This document shows positions 32,265-44,053 of a stretch of 64,000 bases of DNA, piece by piece. A program made the position numbers and the translations under genes. Numbering within the stretch: position 1 is the first letter of the stretch; each line of letters opens with the position of its first letter. The stretch lies in contig JANTQA010000010.1 of the NCBI GenBank assembly GCA_027625915.1, positions 1,922,001 through 1,986,000 of the forward strand, written 5' to 3'. The stretch comes from Anaeramoeba flamelloides. Taxonomy: Eukaryota; Metamonada; Anaeramoebidae. The notes beneath the pieces are model-generated. The model did not search any database. It was not told the origin of the DNA and saw nothing but the letters and a program-made list of their open reading frames with translations.

Positions 32265-32266
32265 TA

Positions 32267-34019
32267 TTTTTTTATAATAAATATTTCACATATTGAAAAG
32301 GAAAATACTTTTATTAAGTGTTCTAATTTCATTAGTATTTAAAAGGTTTATTTATAAAAAAAATTTTTTTTTTCTTTTTTTCATTTTTTTCTAGTTTGAT
32401 AACTTATTATTAAGATTAAAAAAGTTTTTTATAAGTTTTATACTTCTAAAAAAATTCAAAATCATTTCAAGATTATTCTTCTGGATTTTTGGAAAGAAAA
32501 TATTCCTATTTTTTAGAACTATTCGGATTTGATTATTGTTATTTAAAAAATTTAATAAAAAGTTCCAATAACTTGACTTTAAAAAATGTAACAAAATTTT
32601 ATCTAAATTCAAAATAAAAAATAAACTTTTTTTTTTTAATTCTTACTCTAGTTTTGGAATTAATATATTTTTTGGATTTAATGGTAGTGTTCTACTCATC
32701 TTAATTTCACTTTTAAACATTCCCAAAAGTAGTTGATGTTTTTTTAGTTCAATTCCTAAATAAATAAAAACAGTCACTAATATTTGACAATCAGATTATC
32801 CTTAAATAGGAAACAAATTATGAATCATGATATTGATTTTCTTACCAATATTAAATTATAATTCCAATTTAATACTTTAGAACTGTTCAAGTAATTTTTA
32901 AATATTTTAGAATCAGAAAAAAAGGAATTGATAGATAATCAGATCTCACAAAAAAGCTAATCAGTTTTGAAAAATCAACTCTAAGAAACAAATTTAATCA
33001 ATGGTCAGAGCAAAAGATAATTGTTTTGATATTTTTTGGATTTCGTTGAATTGCTTGGTTGGGCTTTTACATCAAAATAATAATCAATTAAGTTATTCAA
33101 TAAAGCATCTAGATGAATTCTTGTATCAAATAAAACTAACAATAGAAATCTACAAAATAATAGCAACTCTGAGTTACGTATATTGTTTTTAATTCTTTTC
33201 AGTTAAATAGTTTTATAAGTTTCTACTAGAATTTGAAAAAGTAACATTTTCGATTCAAAATATTAGCTAAAAAAGATAAATATAAAATTATGATCTATCT
33301 GAAGTTTATAACATCGCTTTTTTTTTGAGATCAAACTATAAAAGTATCCTGTTAACTTTTAGAGAAAGTTTAATTAAAATAAGAGTTTAATTCCAAAAGT
33401 CAAGGTTTTCACTTTTTTATTAATTTCCAAAAAGATCAGAAAACATATATTGTTTATTTTGTTATGCTTTTATTCGATTTTTATTAAACTTTACCTTTTA
33501 CAAAAATATTATATATAAATTGCTTTCCAACATAGAAAATATTCCAGAAATAAAGCTTGACATAGGAAGAAAATAAAAACCATTTAACATTTCTCAAAGT
33601 CGCTAAGCTAATTCATTTTGTAGATATCATTATGATATTATATATTATATGTAAAAAAAAACTACTTATCAATTATTTTTCAGAAACTAGTTTGAAATCT
33701 AACACACAACTAGACACAGAACAAAAGTAAACAGTTGTTGTTTTCTAATCCACTTTAAAATTAGCAAAAAAAATTGAAAATTTTGACTTTCTTGATGTTT
33801 CTTCTCTGAAAGTTGAAATCCTTTCTCCATTTTTCAGTCATGTTCTAAATTGAAAAAACAAATCTTAAATAAGAACCCTTCACAAAACCGCGATTTCCCA
33901 AACATAGAAATTCAAAAAAAAGTAAAATTTTCAAGAATCATTTTTTTTTTTTTGTTACAACCTTCTTTTATTGTTTTAAAAAGTTTATATTCTTTTTAAT
34001 CCAAAAAACCTTTTTATTA
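32267..34019. other. AT-rich intergenic DNA
   Basis: No gene is supported. The frame 33001-33192 (MVRAKDNCFDIFW...) has mixed codons but no recognisable domain and no splice context. A T-rich tract ending CTTTTTATTAAG (34021) lies 10 nt before the next ATG. Confidence 0.45.
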
Positions 34020-34031
34020 AGAAAATTTTTC

Positions 34032-37028
34032 ATGATAGCAACTTCGTCTGAACATCCAGGTTTTGGTAACTTTGAATTACTAACGGAAAAACAGTTTTCT
34101 TTTTTTCGAGATCAAGTCTTGGATCGAAAACAGCAAGAAGATCTTGCTTTTGCAAAGTCACCTATTTTTGGAAACAATAACCAGGAAGGAAATTTCATTA
34201 AGGACGAATATTGGCGAGAGCAATACAATTGGTTAAAAAACAGAAAAAGCGAATTACAAGAAAAGAAGCATGAATTGTTTAAGTTACTTTCAATAATTTT
34301 AGAGAAAGAATCAAAGGCACAAAAACAACAGGATCAAGATCAAGATCAAGAGAAAGGAAAGGGACAAGGGCAGGGCAAACAACAGGTGCAAGGAAAGGAG
34401 CACCAAAAACAGCAATTCAAAAAAGAAAATGAGGATTTTTTAAATTACAAACAAGAAATGATGAGCAACAAATATGAAAAACAAAATCCCTTTATGGAAT
34501 ACGATGAACAAAATTTAAAAAGCGAAATGAACTACCAACTGGAAAGAGATCGAGAAAGGGAGAGAGAAAGGGAACGAGAAAGAGAGCAAGAGAGAGAAAG
34601 AGCACGTGTTCGAGTACGAGAATGGGAAAGCGAAAGAGAGCGAGGAATAGGCCATGGATCGGGGAGAGGAATGGAGATGGGGAGAGAAATGAGGAGGGAG
34701 ATGGGAAGGGAGATGGGAATGGGGATGGGAAGAGAAGTAGGGATCGAAATGGGAAGGGAAATGGGGAGAGAAATTGGGATGGGGAGAGGAAGAGGGATAA
34801 GTAGAGGCAGGGGCAGGGGCAGAGGCAGGGGCAGGGGCAGAGGCAGGGCAGGGGGAAGAGGAAGGGGCAGGGGCAGGGGCAGGGGAAGAGGCAGGATCAG
34901 AGGTATGGGAAAAGGGAGAGAACCAATCCAAGACTATGAACGAGAACGGTTTCGGGACATGGAAAACGACAAAAGAAGGCCATATTTTAAAGAGCATAAA
35001 AAGGATCAAAATTATGACAACAAGGATCGTCTTTCGCAATATCACCAGGATCAATTACCGTATTCCAATCAATTTTTAAATAAAAATCATTCAACGCAAA
35101 AGTCATATCCAAATTTTTATTCATCCTCTTTACATTATTACGATAAGGACAATAAAGGGAATGAAAAATATAAAGACATGCCAAAGGGCGAAGAAAAAAG
35201 TGAAAGGGACAAAAGTAATGAGAAGGAAATTGGGAAATCTCCTTTAATGACGGATCCCTTACAAAGACAAAACCAACAATTAACAGACAAATTTTATCAA
35301 CAAGGTTATAATAATATCCATAATTCGCCACAAAAAAATTTAAATATGAAATCAGAGTCAGCATCGTCATCATCATCGTCGTCGTCGTCTTCTTCTTCTT
35401 CTTCTAATATGGGAAATTCAATGAAAAAGCAGTCATATCCAAATTACGACTCATATTCACCAAATCATAGCAACTCGCCATCAAATCGAAATGATTCGTT
35501 TTCCCAATCTTATATGCACGAATCGCAACAATTTTCTTCCTTTAACGATAATAAAAATAATATGCCACCACGAAAATCATACGATCCAAAAATGGATCAA
35601 CGTTTACCAGAAAAATTTTATTCAAAATCCCCAAATTCATCACAGTCATTAAAATCGTCATCATCTTCGTCTTCAAAGCAATTTAATGAATCGCCGATAT
35701 ATTCTAATGATTTAAATTCAAAATCTTACGAGAATGAACAACGGGGCGAAAAAAAGAATTTTTCAAAATACATTCCACAACAATTATCTTCTGGAATTTT
35801 GAATAAGAATTCAAATTCCTCTCCTCAATCGCCATCACGTCCATTATCACCCCTGAAAGGATCAATAACATCATCATCGTCGTCTTCGTCGTTGTCATCT
35901 TCATCATCATCATCATCATCATTGGATCCAAATATTTCAAAATCTCCAAAAAAAAATTTAATGTCTTCAAAATCAAATCTCTTGGATAGCCAATACCAAA
36001 ATTTCAATTCGTCTTCGCTTATGGGCCAATCAAAATTCTCATCTTCGATGTCTATTCAAAGTAATACAATGGGTATCAATGACTACGATTATGATTATGA
36101 TTCTGGACTTGATTTTGAGCAAGGTAGAATGAATAATAGCATGAGGCAATATGATAGGAACATGGGAATGGGAATGGGAAGAGGCAGAGGTAGGGGAAGC
36201 CGAAATAGAGGCAGGAATAGAGGCAGGAATAGAGGCCGGGGCGGTAAAATGGGGAGAAATAGAGGCCGGGGAAGAGGTAGGGGCAGAGGCAGAGGTAGAG
36301 GCGGCGGTAGTGTTGGTGGGAGAATGGGATTAAATAGCCATAATCATAGCCGTGGGCTAGGAATCCGTGGGAATTCCAAATTGTATGATTATAATTTCCA
36401 AGGAATGGGGAGAATGAACCATTTCAATGATACAATGAATTCCCCACCACAAGATTTTCGCAACGATATGAACCAAAAAAAGAATCTATATTTTAAAGAA
36501 TCCCCAAAAAATGAAAAAAATCATAACTTTCGAGAACTCGATAATCAAGAGATATCAAAATATTCTAGGCCAGTTTGGGACCAACAAAAGAACTTTGGTG
36601 GTAAACGCGGAAGCCATGTCTTAAATGAAGACGAAATTTCTTCAAACAAATGGGTCACAAAGCAGCCTAGAACTTTTTCCCAATCGCACCCACATTCTCG
36701 CCAAAGAAATCAGCGGAATTATGATAATAAAAATATTTCAAATTCGGATTCAAACTGGAACCAATCAAAAAATTATACCAATACGTCATCATCATCCTCA
36801 TCATCATCATCTTCTTCTTCTTCTTCTTCTTCTTCTTCCAATTCTTCTTCTTCTCCCAAATTTGATAAAACAAAATCTTTAGGTTCAAATCAAGAATATC
36901 CTTATTTAAAAAATAATTCTGATAATTATTCTTCGCTTTCAAAAAATGATCGAAGTTATTCAAAAAAGGACCTTGAAAAGAAAAGAGACGAATTAAGACA
37001 AGATCGTGGTTGGAGAGATAAATTATAA
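34032..37028 (+). CDS. Large RGG-box and Ser-rich low-complexity protein, likely RNA-binding
   Basis: This is a single-exon frame of 998 residues ending in TAA. Residues 1-90 are the only ordinary sequence (NFELLTEKQFSFFRDQVLDR, then EYWREQYNWLKNRKSELQEK, probably helical or coiled coil). Gln/Lys-rich repeats follow (95-140), then an Arg/Glu tract (170-205), then Met-Gly-Arg and dense RG/GR repeats (215-300). Ser runs lie near 444-458, 613-632 and 918-940, and a second RG-rich box at about 715-760. The tail KKDLEKKRDELRQDRGWRDK is charged and helical. RGG boxes of this density are typical of RNA-binding and condensate-forming proteins and are targets of arginine methylation; the specific role here is unknown. 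The RG repeats use GGC, GGG and AGG codons, giving G-rich DNA in a strongly AT-rich genome. I do not recognise an ortholog. It has no neighbour in an obvious pathway. Confidence 0.8.
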   Translation: MIATSSEHPGFGNFELLTEKQFSFFRDQVLDRKQQEDLAFAKSPIFGNNNQEGNFIKDEYWREQYNWLKNRKSELQEKKHELFKLLSIILEKESKAQKQQDQDQDQEKGKGQGQGKQQVQGKEHQKQQFKKENEDFLNYKQEMMSNKYEKQNPFMEYDEQNLKSEMNYQLERDREREREREREREQERERARVRVREWESERERGIGHGSGRGMEMGREMRREMGREMGMGMGREVGIEMGREMGREIGMGRGRGISRGRGRGRGRGRGRGRAGGRGRGRGRGRGRGRIRGMGKGREPIQDYERERFRDMENDKRRPYFKEHKKDQNYDNKDRLSQYHQDQLPYSNQFLNKNHSTQKSYPNFYSSSLHYYDKDNKGNEKYKDMPKGEEKSERDKSNEKEIGKSPLMTDPLQRQNQQLTDKFYQQGYNNIHNSPQKNLNMKSESASSSSSSSSSSSSSSNMGNSMKKQSYPNYDSYSPNHSNSPSNRNDSFSQSYMHESQQFSSFNDNKNNMPPRKSYDPKMDQRLPEKFYSKSPNSSQSLKSSSSSSSKQFNESPIYSNDLNSKSYENEQRGEKKNFSKYIPQQLSSGILNKNSNSSPQSPSRPLSPLKGSITSSSSSSSLSSSSSSSSSLDPNISKSPKKNLMSSKSNLLDSQYQNFNSSSLMGQSKFSSSMSIQSNTMGINDYDYDYDSGLDFEQGRMNNSMRQYDRNMGMGMGRGRGRGSRNRGRNRGRNRGRGGKMGRNRGRGRGRGRGRGRGGGSVGGRMGLNSHNHSRGLGIRGNSKLYDYNFQGMGRMNHFNDTMNSPPQDFRNDMNQKKNLYFKESPKNEKNHNFRELDNQEISKYSRPVWDQQKNFGGKRGSHVLNEDEISSNKWVTKQPRTFSQSHPHSRQRNQRNYDNKNISNSDSNWNQSKNYTNTSSSSSSSSSSSSSSSSSSNSSSSPKFDKTKSLGSNQEYPYLKNNSDNYSSLSKNDRSYSKKDLEKKRDELRQDRGWRDKL

Positions 37029-38454
37029 TTTTATTTTTTCATTTTTATTTTTTATTTTTTATTCTCTATTTTTTAGTCTAACTTTTTTATTTTTTCATAT
37101 TTTTTATTTTAATAGTTTTTATTAAAATAATTATTTCTTTTTAAAAATAAATTTATTTTCACATTCATTTTATGATTTCGTGTATTGTTTTAATAGAACA
37201 CTTAGGAAAGGTTATTTAACAATTGTCAAAAAAAAAAAAAAAAATTTTTTTATAATGATGATAACTGCTCTTTTAAGTCAAGTTTCAATTGTGGAATTCT
37301 ATTAAAACTTTTAAAAATTATTACTTGAAATTTGGACAGATTTTTATCAACAAAATGTAATTATAAATTTTGCAGTTTTCTTTGCAATCTCATAAATAAT
37401 TTTCACGGATTTTATATAAACTAAATTTCATAATAAATGGCACAATTGTTTATTTATTTTTTATTTTTAATTTTTTTTCTTTTATTATTAGAAGAAAACA
37501 CATAGTTCTAGTTTATAGAACTGAATACCAAAATAGTACTTTTTTTATTATAATTGATAACTTTAATTTATAAAAATTTTTAATATCAAAATTTGATTTT
37601 AATGCTATAATCATTTTGAAATGGAGTTTATTTTTAACTTGTATTATCTGTGTTTAAGATGGGAATTGTATGAAAAGGGTATAATTCTCTGATGGTGGTG
37701 TTATTTGATTTGTTCTTTTTTTTTTTTTTTTTCTCAGGTACAGGAATTTAATCGATACTATATTTCAAATTTTGTTACTCACCTGAAAAAAATAATATTA
37801 AATAGATATCCCTTCTGACAACAAATAATACCTTTATCTTTAATATAAAATTTGTCATTAGAATTGTTTATGAAAAGATTCTTGAATAAAAAATTTTTAA
37901 ATAATAATTCCAAGATATAAAATTGTTATAATTAACAAATGGAAAGCTCTTGACTATAAAAAAAAAGCCTGTGAAAATATTTATATATGTTTTATAAATT
38001 TACTTGGTTATTTGGGATTTTTTTTTTTTTTTCGAATGGAATTTCTCGAAAAAAAAATTATTTTTTTTTATAACGTTTATCTAATGGTCAAAAAATTCCT
38101 AGTTTTAAGGATTAAAGCATATCATACTTTACTGGAATTTTTCGGGGGTATTTTCTACCACTAAATATGCTAAAACAATTAAATTTAAATAATTTAGTCA
38201 TTAAATTAGATATTTTAAGCTACTTTAGATAATTAGTTTAATATATTGATTGATAATATAAACCCCAATTCAAAATTTTTAACGCACCAACATTCGATTT
38301 GTGATAAAAAAACTTATTTAATCAATTCAAGAAGATTTACCAAATTATAACCATTCACTAACTGAATTTTTAACACTTTTTTATAAATTACAATACTCAC
38401 AAAAAAAAATAAATAATTATCATAATTAATCAATCATGGGTATGTTAAAATTTT
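37029..38454. other. AT-rich intergenic DNA
   Basis: No gene or repeat copy was noticed. Long T runs lie at 37710-37733 and 38019-38032. Confidence 0.5.
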
Positions 38455-38790
38455 CGAGAGAGCAAAACAAAAAAAAAATACATTGCAAATTTGTTTAAAT
38501 TCTATTAGGAACATTGATCCATCAAATGGTCAGATACTACCAACTAATTTTATTTTAGTTCTTCTATTTGGAACAACTTAACTTTAACCTAATATCAATT
38601 GTTCAAAAAAAATTTGATCTAACGAAACAAGTTACGTAATTCAAACAATGAAATAAAAAAAAAAACTAAAAGATGAAAAAATGATTTTCATATTTTACAA
38701 AAATCAAAATAATTTACAATTTGAATGAAATTGTATTATTATGATTGTTTGGGGCTGTTTTAGCTGTGTGGAAAATTTTTGAATTTTAGT
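38455..38790. repeat. Dispersed repeat, paired with 6395-6745
   Basis: It aligns with 6395-6745 through GATCCATCAAATGG, GATCTAACGAAACA, AATTTGAATG and TTTTAGTTTATATTCAATTA. It is diverged and without open frames. Its ends were not resolved. Confidence 0.65.
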
Positions 38791-40477
38791 TTATATTCAA
38801 TTATCAATAGATCTTATATTTTAAATTTTCAAATAACATAATATTTTTTTTCAAGTGTGAGGTTATTTTCTTTTACATTTTAAAGTTTCTGTTTAACACC
38901 ATTAACAAATTTCTGTGGTAGATTATAAATTTTGATATTCTCATTATTAATAAATAGCCCGTTAATGTGTATATATGAATCTAGTAGAAAAATATGAGAA
39001 ATGTAAAGAGGGGGTATAATTTAATTTCCAATTTTAAAGAGTTTATTAATTGTTCAATTAACGTTTTTATTAATAATTCTCCTTGGTTTTTTTTTTTAAT
39101 ATATAAATATGGTTTTATTGGCAACGATCATTAGTAACTTAGAAATGGGTTGATTTACATGATATTTCATAAAGTAAACAAAATGAATTTTTTTTTTTTT
39201 TTTTTTTCATTGCATAATTAAATCTTTAAAAATTTTGATAAATAAAACGATAATCATTAAAAAATGATTATTTTGTGAACAAAAAAAAGAGAAAATTATT
39301 AATCCTCAAAATTTGTCAATTTTCAAAATGAGTCAAATTATTTTTTCTCAATAATTGTCTATTTTATTTTAGTTTATTGATATTAGTGTTGATGAAACTG
39401 TTTCCGGTTGTGATGGTGTGGGTTGTGATCAGTTTGATTGTATTTTGTGTATTTTATTCAAGCATTATAAAAACATTATGAAAATAATAATTCCACAAAG
39501 TCTAAACATTATAAAGGTTTAAAATTTTTTACATGAATTGTGGTAGTGAAAATCAGTTTTTTGTTATTTATTATAAGTGTTTAGCATTTATAATTGTAAT
39601 AATACTTGACTCTAAGTATTCTATTAAATGAAATACAAATAAATAGTTTATAATCTTAATTATTTTTTACTCCTAAAACCAATAGAAACTCTGAAAATTT
39701 TAAATATAGATGAAAATAATCAAGAAAATATAGATCTAAAATACAAAAATAAAATAATTTAACTAATGTTGAAATTTCACCAATTTTATCTATTAATAAC
39801 AGATCCAAAAAACAATGATTATTTTGGATAAGTGGGAATTGTGAAAAACGAATTTGTTTAAAAAATGGAAGCGATATGATTTATACTACTAGATAAAAAA
39901 AACAAAAACAAGTTATCTCTTCATTACTGTTTACAAAAGTTTTCAAAAATTTTGGATCACAAAGAACATTTTTGAAACGAAAAACCAACATTTTTTTTAT
40001 TATTACTTATCCCTGAATATTTATTAATTTCATTCTCAAATTCTGATTTTGGAAGCAAATTTTGAAAAAAAAATCATTTTTTGAACAATTTATATAAAAA
40101 TTCATACTAAGTTGCAGATCGATCAACTAAGAACCAAAATTACAAGCCGATGTACAATCACACAAGAGAATATTTTTTTCAAATTCCAGGGATTGTAAAC
40201 CTTAATCAAACTCAATTGGATCAATAAACAAATTTAAAAACTCAAAAAAAATGATGTCAAAGAAAACTGAAAAGATTATCAAATAGTTTAAACAGTTTAA
40301 AATCATATTTATTTGGTCACAATATGATTTTTACAATATATATTTTATTTATGTTATTTTTTAGAATTGTTTATTTGTCTAAATAAAAAACAATAAAAAA
40401 TAAAATTAGAGGAGAATTTTCAGAAACGGAAAAAATTAATTTATAATTAACTTTTTAAATGATCATAAATTTGGAGT
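38791..40477. other. AT-rich intergenic DNA downstream of HSP70
   Basis: No supported gene or RNA. The region near 39370-39450 (GTTGATGAAACTG then TTGTGATGGTGTGGGTTGTG) is slightly richer in G but has no open frame. Confidence 0.5.
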
Positions 40478-42796
40478 TTAATCGATTTCTTCGATACCGA
40501 CTTCTTCTTCTTCTTCTTTTTCTTCTTTTTCTTCATTTTGTCCTCCAAACATTCCACCCATTCCACCCATTCCACCCATTCCACCCATTCCACCCATTCC
40601 ACCCATTCCACCCATTCCACCCATTCCGCCCATTCCACCCATTCCACCCATTCCTTTGAACATTCCTTCCATTCCTCCCATTCCGCCCATTCCGCCCATT
40701 CCGCCCATTCCGCCCATTCCACCTTGTTGGCCTCCTTTACTTTGGGTCTTTTTATAATATTCCATCATCAAAGCTTTAGTTGGTTCTTCGAGTGCTTTAG
40801 TTCTTTCTTCATAATCTTCTTTTGGTGCTTTATCACCTTCTGATGTTAACCATTGGAGAGTTTCTTTGACAAGATTTTCGATTTTTTCGATATCTTCTTC
40901 TTTTTGTGTCTTCTTGACTTCTTCGTCCTTAAGAGCATTTTGGATAGATGCAAGATAACCTTCGAGAGCATTTTTGGCTTGAACTTTTTCTGTAAATTTC
41001 TTATCTTCTTCTTTAAATTTTTCAGCTTCTTTAACCATCTTTTCGATTTCTTCTTTAGATAATCTACCTCTTTCATTTTTGATTTGAATATCTTTTTTGT
41101 TACCTGTGGTCTTGTCATGAGCAGAGACGTTCATGATACCATTTTGATCGATTTTAAAGGTTACTTCAATTTGTGGTACACCTCTTGGTGCAGGTGGGAT
41201 ACCTGTTAATTCGAATTTACCTAACAAGTTATTGTTTTTGGTTCTACCTCTTTCGCCTTCAAAGACTTGGATCAAGACACCTGGTTGGTTGTCTGCATAA
41301 GTGGAGAAAATTTTGGATTTCTCTGTTGGGAGTGAGGTGTTTCTTTCGATGAGAACGGTCATGATTCCACCGGCGGTTTCAATACCTAAAGATAATGGAG
41401 CAACATCAACTAAGATGATATCTTCAACAACTTCAGATTTGGATCCTCCCAAAATGGCACCTTGGACGGCAGCGCCATAGGCAATAGCTTCATCTGGATT
41501 GATTTCGAGATTGAGTTCTTTGCCGTTGAAGTATTGCTTCAATAATTGTTGGATTTTTGGAATTCTGGTAGATCCTCCAACTAAGACAACTTCGTCAACT
41601 TCAGATTTGGAGACCTTGGCGTCTCTAAGTACTCTGTCGACTGGATCTAATGTCTTTTGGAATAAGGATCCACATAATTCTTCGAATCTAGCTCGAGAGA
41701 GGGTTGTTGAGTAGTCTCTTCCTTCGAAAAGAGAGTCAACGGAAATTGTGGCAAAGGTGGCATTGGACAAGGTTCTTTTTGCTCTTTCACATGCTGTTTT
41801 AAGCTTTCTCATGGCTCTTGGGTTTTTGGAGATTTCGCCTTCCAAGTTTCTGTTTTTTCTCTTGAAATCTTGGATACAAAAGTCAACCATTCTGTTATCA
41901 AAATCTTCTCCTCCGAGATGAGTATCACCAGCTGTTGATCTTACTTCAAAGATCCCTTCTTCAATTTCCAATAAGGAGACATCAAAGGTACCGCCACCAA
42001 GATCAAAGACTAAGACGTTTTTGGCGTCTTCTTCGTTTTTTTTGTCCAAACCATAAGCTAAGGCTGCGGCAGTTGGCTCGTTAATAATTCTTTTTACGTT
42101 TAATCCTATGTGAGTTGTAAAAGTGTTATTGTAATAAAATACAGAGCAAAAATAATAAAAAAAAAATTAAAAAGAGAAAAAAAAAGTAAAGATTACAAAA
42201 AAGAAAAGAAAATTAAATTAAATTATTTTTGGAATTAAAAAAAAAAAATTTAAAGAAATTTTAAAAAAAAAAAAAAAAAGCAAACCGGAAATAATTCCAG
42301 CATCTTTAGTAGCTTGTCTTTGAGAGTCATTGAAATAAGCTGGTACAGTGATAACTGCTTCAGAAACTTTTTTTCCAAGGTAACTTTCAGCGGTTTCTTT
42401 CATTTTGTTAAGGACCATTGAACTAATTTCTTCTGGAGCAAATACTTTTTTTTCTCCTCTGAACATTACTTCAACGTGTGGCTTTTTACCTTCCTTTTCG
42501 ACAACCTTGAAAGGCCATAATTGCATATCATTTTGGACAGTAGGATCATCAAATTTTCTTCCGATCAATCTCTTGGCATCAAAGATGGTGTTTTCTGGGT
42601 TGTTCGCAACTTGTGTGTATGCAGATTCACCGACGAGTCTTTCGTTTTCGGTAAATCCAACATAAGATGGGGTGGTTCTGTTACCCATAGAGTTGGCAAT
42701 GATTTCAACTCTGTCATTTTGGAAAACACCTACACATGAGTATGTGGTTCCTAAATCAATTCCAATAATTTCTTTTCCAACTTCTTCTGTAGACAT
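40478..42796 (-). CDS. HSP70: Cytosolic heat-shock protein 70, two exons
   Basis: An ATP-driven chaperone. Exon 1 is 42796-42286 and exon 2 is 42105-40478, giving 712 residues. The 180-nt intron has an unusual GTTTGC donor, a CACATAG acceptor, and splits the Gly codon in SGL. Signatures are [16 protein letters not shown] (residues 10-25), [14 protein letters not shown] (about 203-216), [18 protein letters not shown] (about 338-355) and the interdomain linker [17 protein letters not shown] (about 397-413). The substrate-binding domain is complete. The usual GGMP tail is expanded to more than 20 GGM units, broken by EGMFKGM, then an acidic stretch, ending GIEEID. That end is a variant of the cytosolic EEVD motif that docks TPR co-chaperones, so cytosolic or nuclear location is inferred; there is no ER KDEL or mitochondrial leader. 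No perfect heat-shock element was seen upstream, so constitutive HSC70-type expression is equally possible. The family is certain. Confidence 0.98.
40550..40725. repeat. 9-bp minisatellite coding GGM repeats in HSP70
   Basis: The plus-strand unit CATTCCACC (variant CATTCCGCC) repeats in two blocks, interrupted by the codons for EGMFKG. It encodes the Gly-Gly-Met tail of HSP70 on the minus strand. Unit number is likely variable between alleles. Confidence 0.9.
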
Positions 42797-43645
42797 TTAA
42801 ATAATTTAAAATTTGAAAAATAGAGCAAAATTTGAGAATAAAAAAAAAATGATTTTAACTATGTTTTTTTCTTTTTTCTTTTTGTTATTTTGTTTTTTTT
42901 GAATATAGGTTGAATCGTAGTCACCATCTTTATCAGAATTTTTATTTTTTATTATAGCATTTAAATTTTTCCTTTAGTCAATGGTTTTGAATCTTTTTGG
43001 GCTATTCTGGGTTATTTAAAGATAATATATTTTTTCATTCTTCATCTGGTGATTCATCATTTAAATATTCGATTATTTTTAGTTTGTCAGAAAAAACTTG
43101 GATCAGTTTCTACAATAAGACAATTGTTTGTAACAATTTTCCTTTTTGGTTTATTTGGTTCTTTTTACAGATTTTTTTTGACTATTTTTTGATTTTAACT
43201 TTAACTTTTTACACGATTTATAAATTCAATAATAAGAATTCCAATTTTAAGAGATTCCAAATGTGTGTGATGTTTTCAAAGGTTTCATTCATCAACTAAA
43301 GTAGTGTATGTTGAATAAAGAATAATTATGAGTTGTAATTTGGAAAGTTTTTGTTACAAAAATAAATTTTAATGGTAAAATCCCATTTACTCAATTACTG
43401 AAACTCACTTTAATTTTTTCAAAAAAAAGAGGTTTCAAAACTACACTTTTTCGTCTCAAGTAGGAACCCAAATTTTTATTGTTTCTTGGTAAAAATTTTT
43501 TGTAATAATGTACAGACTTTGAAGGTACGACAAAAGACTTGTTAAACAATTTTTTTGGAATGAAATAATTTAAATACTAATTAGATCAAGGAATAATCAG
43601 CCACTTATACAAAAAAATCTGAATTTGATGTTATATTTTAATGAC
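42797..43645. other. Intergenic DNA upstream of HSP70
   Basis: It presumably contains the HSP70 promoter. I searched for alternating GAA/TTC blocks: AGAATTCC at 43236 and AGATTCC at 43251 are only half-sites with wrong spacing. The frame 42997-43299 has no recognised motif. Confidence 0.4.
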
Positions 43646-44053
43646 ACACTTGTGTAAAAAGTGATGTTTTAATATTTTGAGTTTTTTTACTAAATTTGTC
43701 ATTTTTCCAAAAACTATCAAACTTTTTCTATGTGCCCACAAGGTACAGGTTTCTAGTCAAAAAATATGGTGTTTCTAATAACAAAAAATTCAATTTAATA
43801 ATAGAATAAAAATCTTTGGGTTTGTTTTGTTTTTTGATTTCTGAAAATTATTTTCGATTTTTGAATTTCTGTTACTTCCCCAAACTTTTTTATTTGTTTA
43901 TTAAATTGAATTTTTTGTTATTAGAAACACCATATTTTTTGACTAGAAACCTGTACCTTGTGGGCACATAGAAAAAGTTTGATAGTTTTTGGAAAAATGA
44001 CAAATTTAGTAAAAAAACTCAAAATATGAGAACATCACTTTTTACACATGTGT
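43646..44053. mobile_element. Long-arm fold-back (MITE-like) element, 408 bp
   Basis: Two arms of about 150 bp are almost perfect inverted copies separated by about 110 bp. The left arm opens ACACTTGTGTAAAAAGTGATG, the right arm closes CATCACTTTTTACACATGTG. Inner landmarks are CTATGTGCCCACAAGGTACA and its complement. The arms differ at only a few bases, so the element is young or kept similar by gene conversion. No open frame. No second copy was noticed in this window and I could not decide the target duplication. Confidence 0.85.

Noticed and set aside
34515-35054. 179-codon Pro/Ser/Ala-rich minus frame
   Set aside because: It is antisense to the RG-repeat region of the RGG protein gene and arises from the same repeat.
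43236-43260. Heat-shock element upstream of HSP70
   Set aside because: Only isolated GAATTCC and GATTCC half-sites are present; alternating GAA/TTC units at 5-bp spacing are missing.
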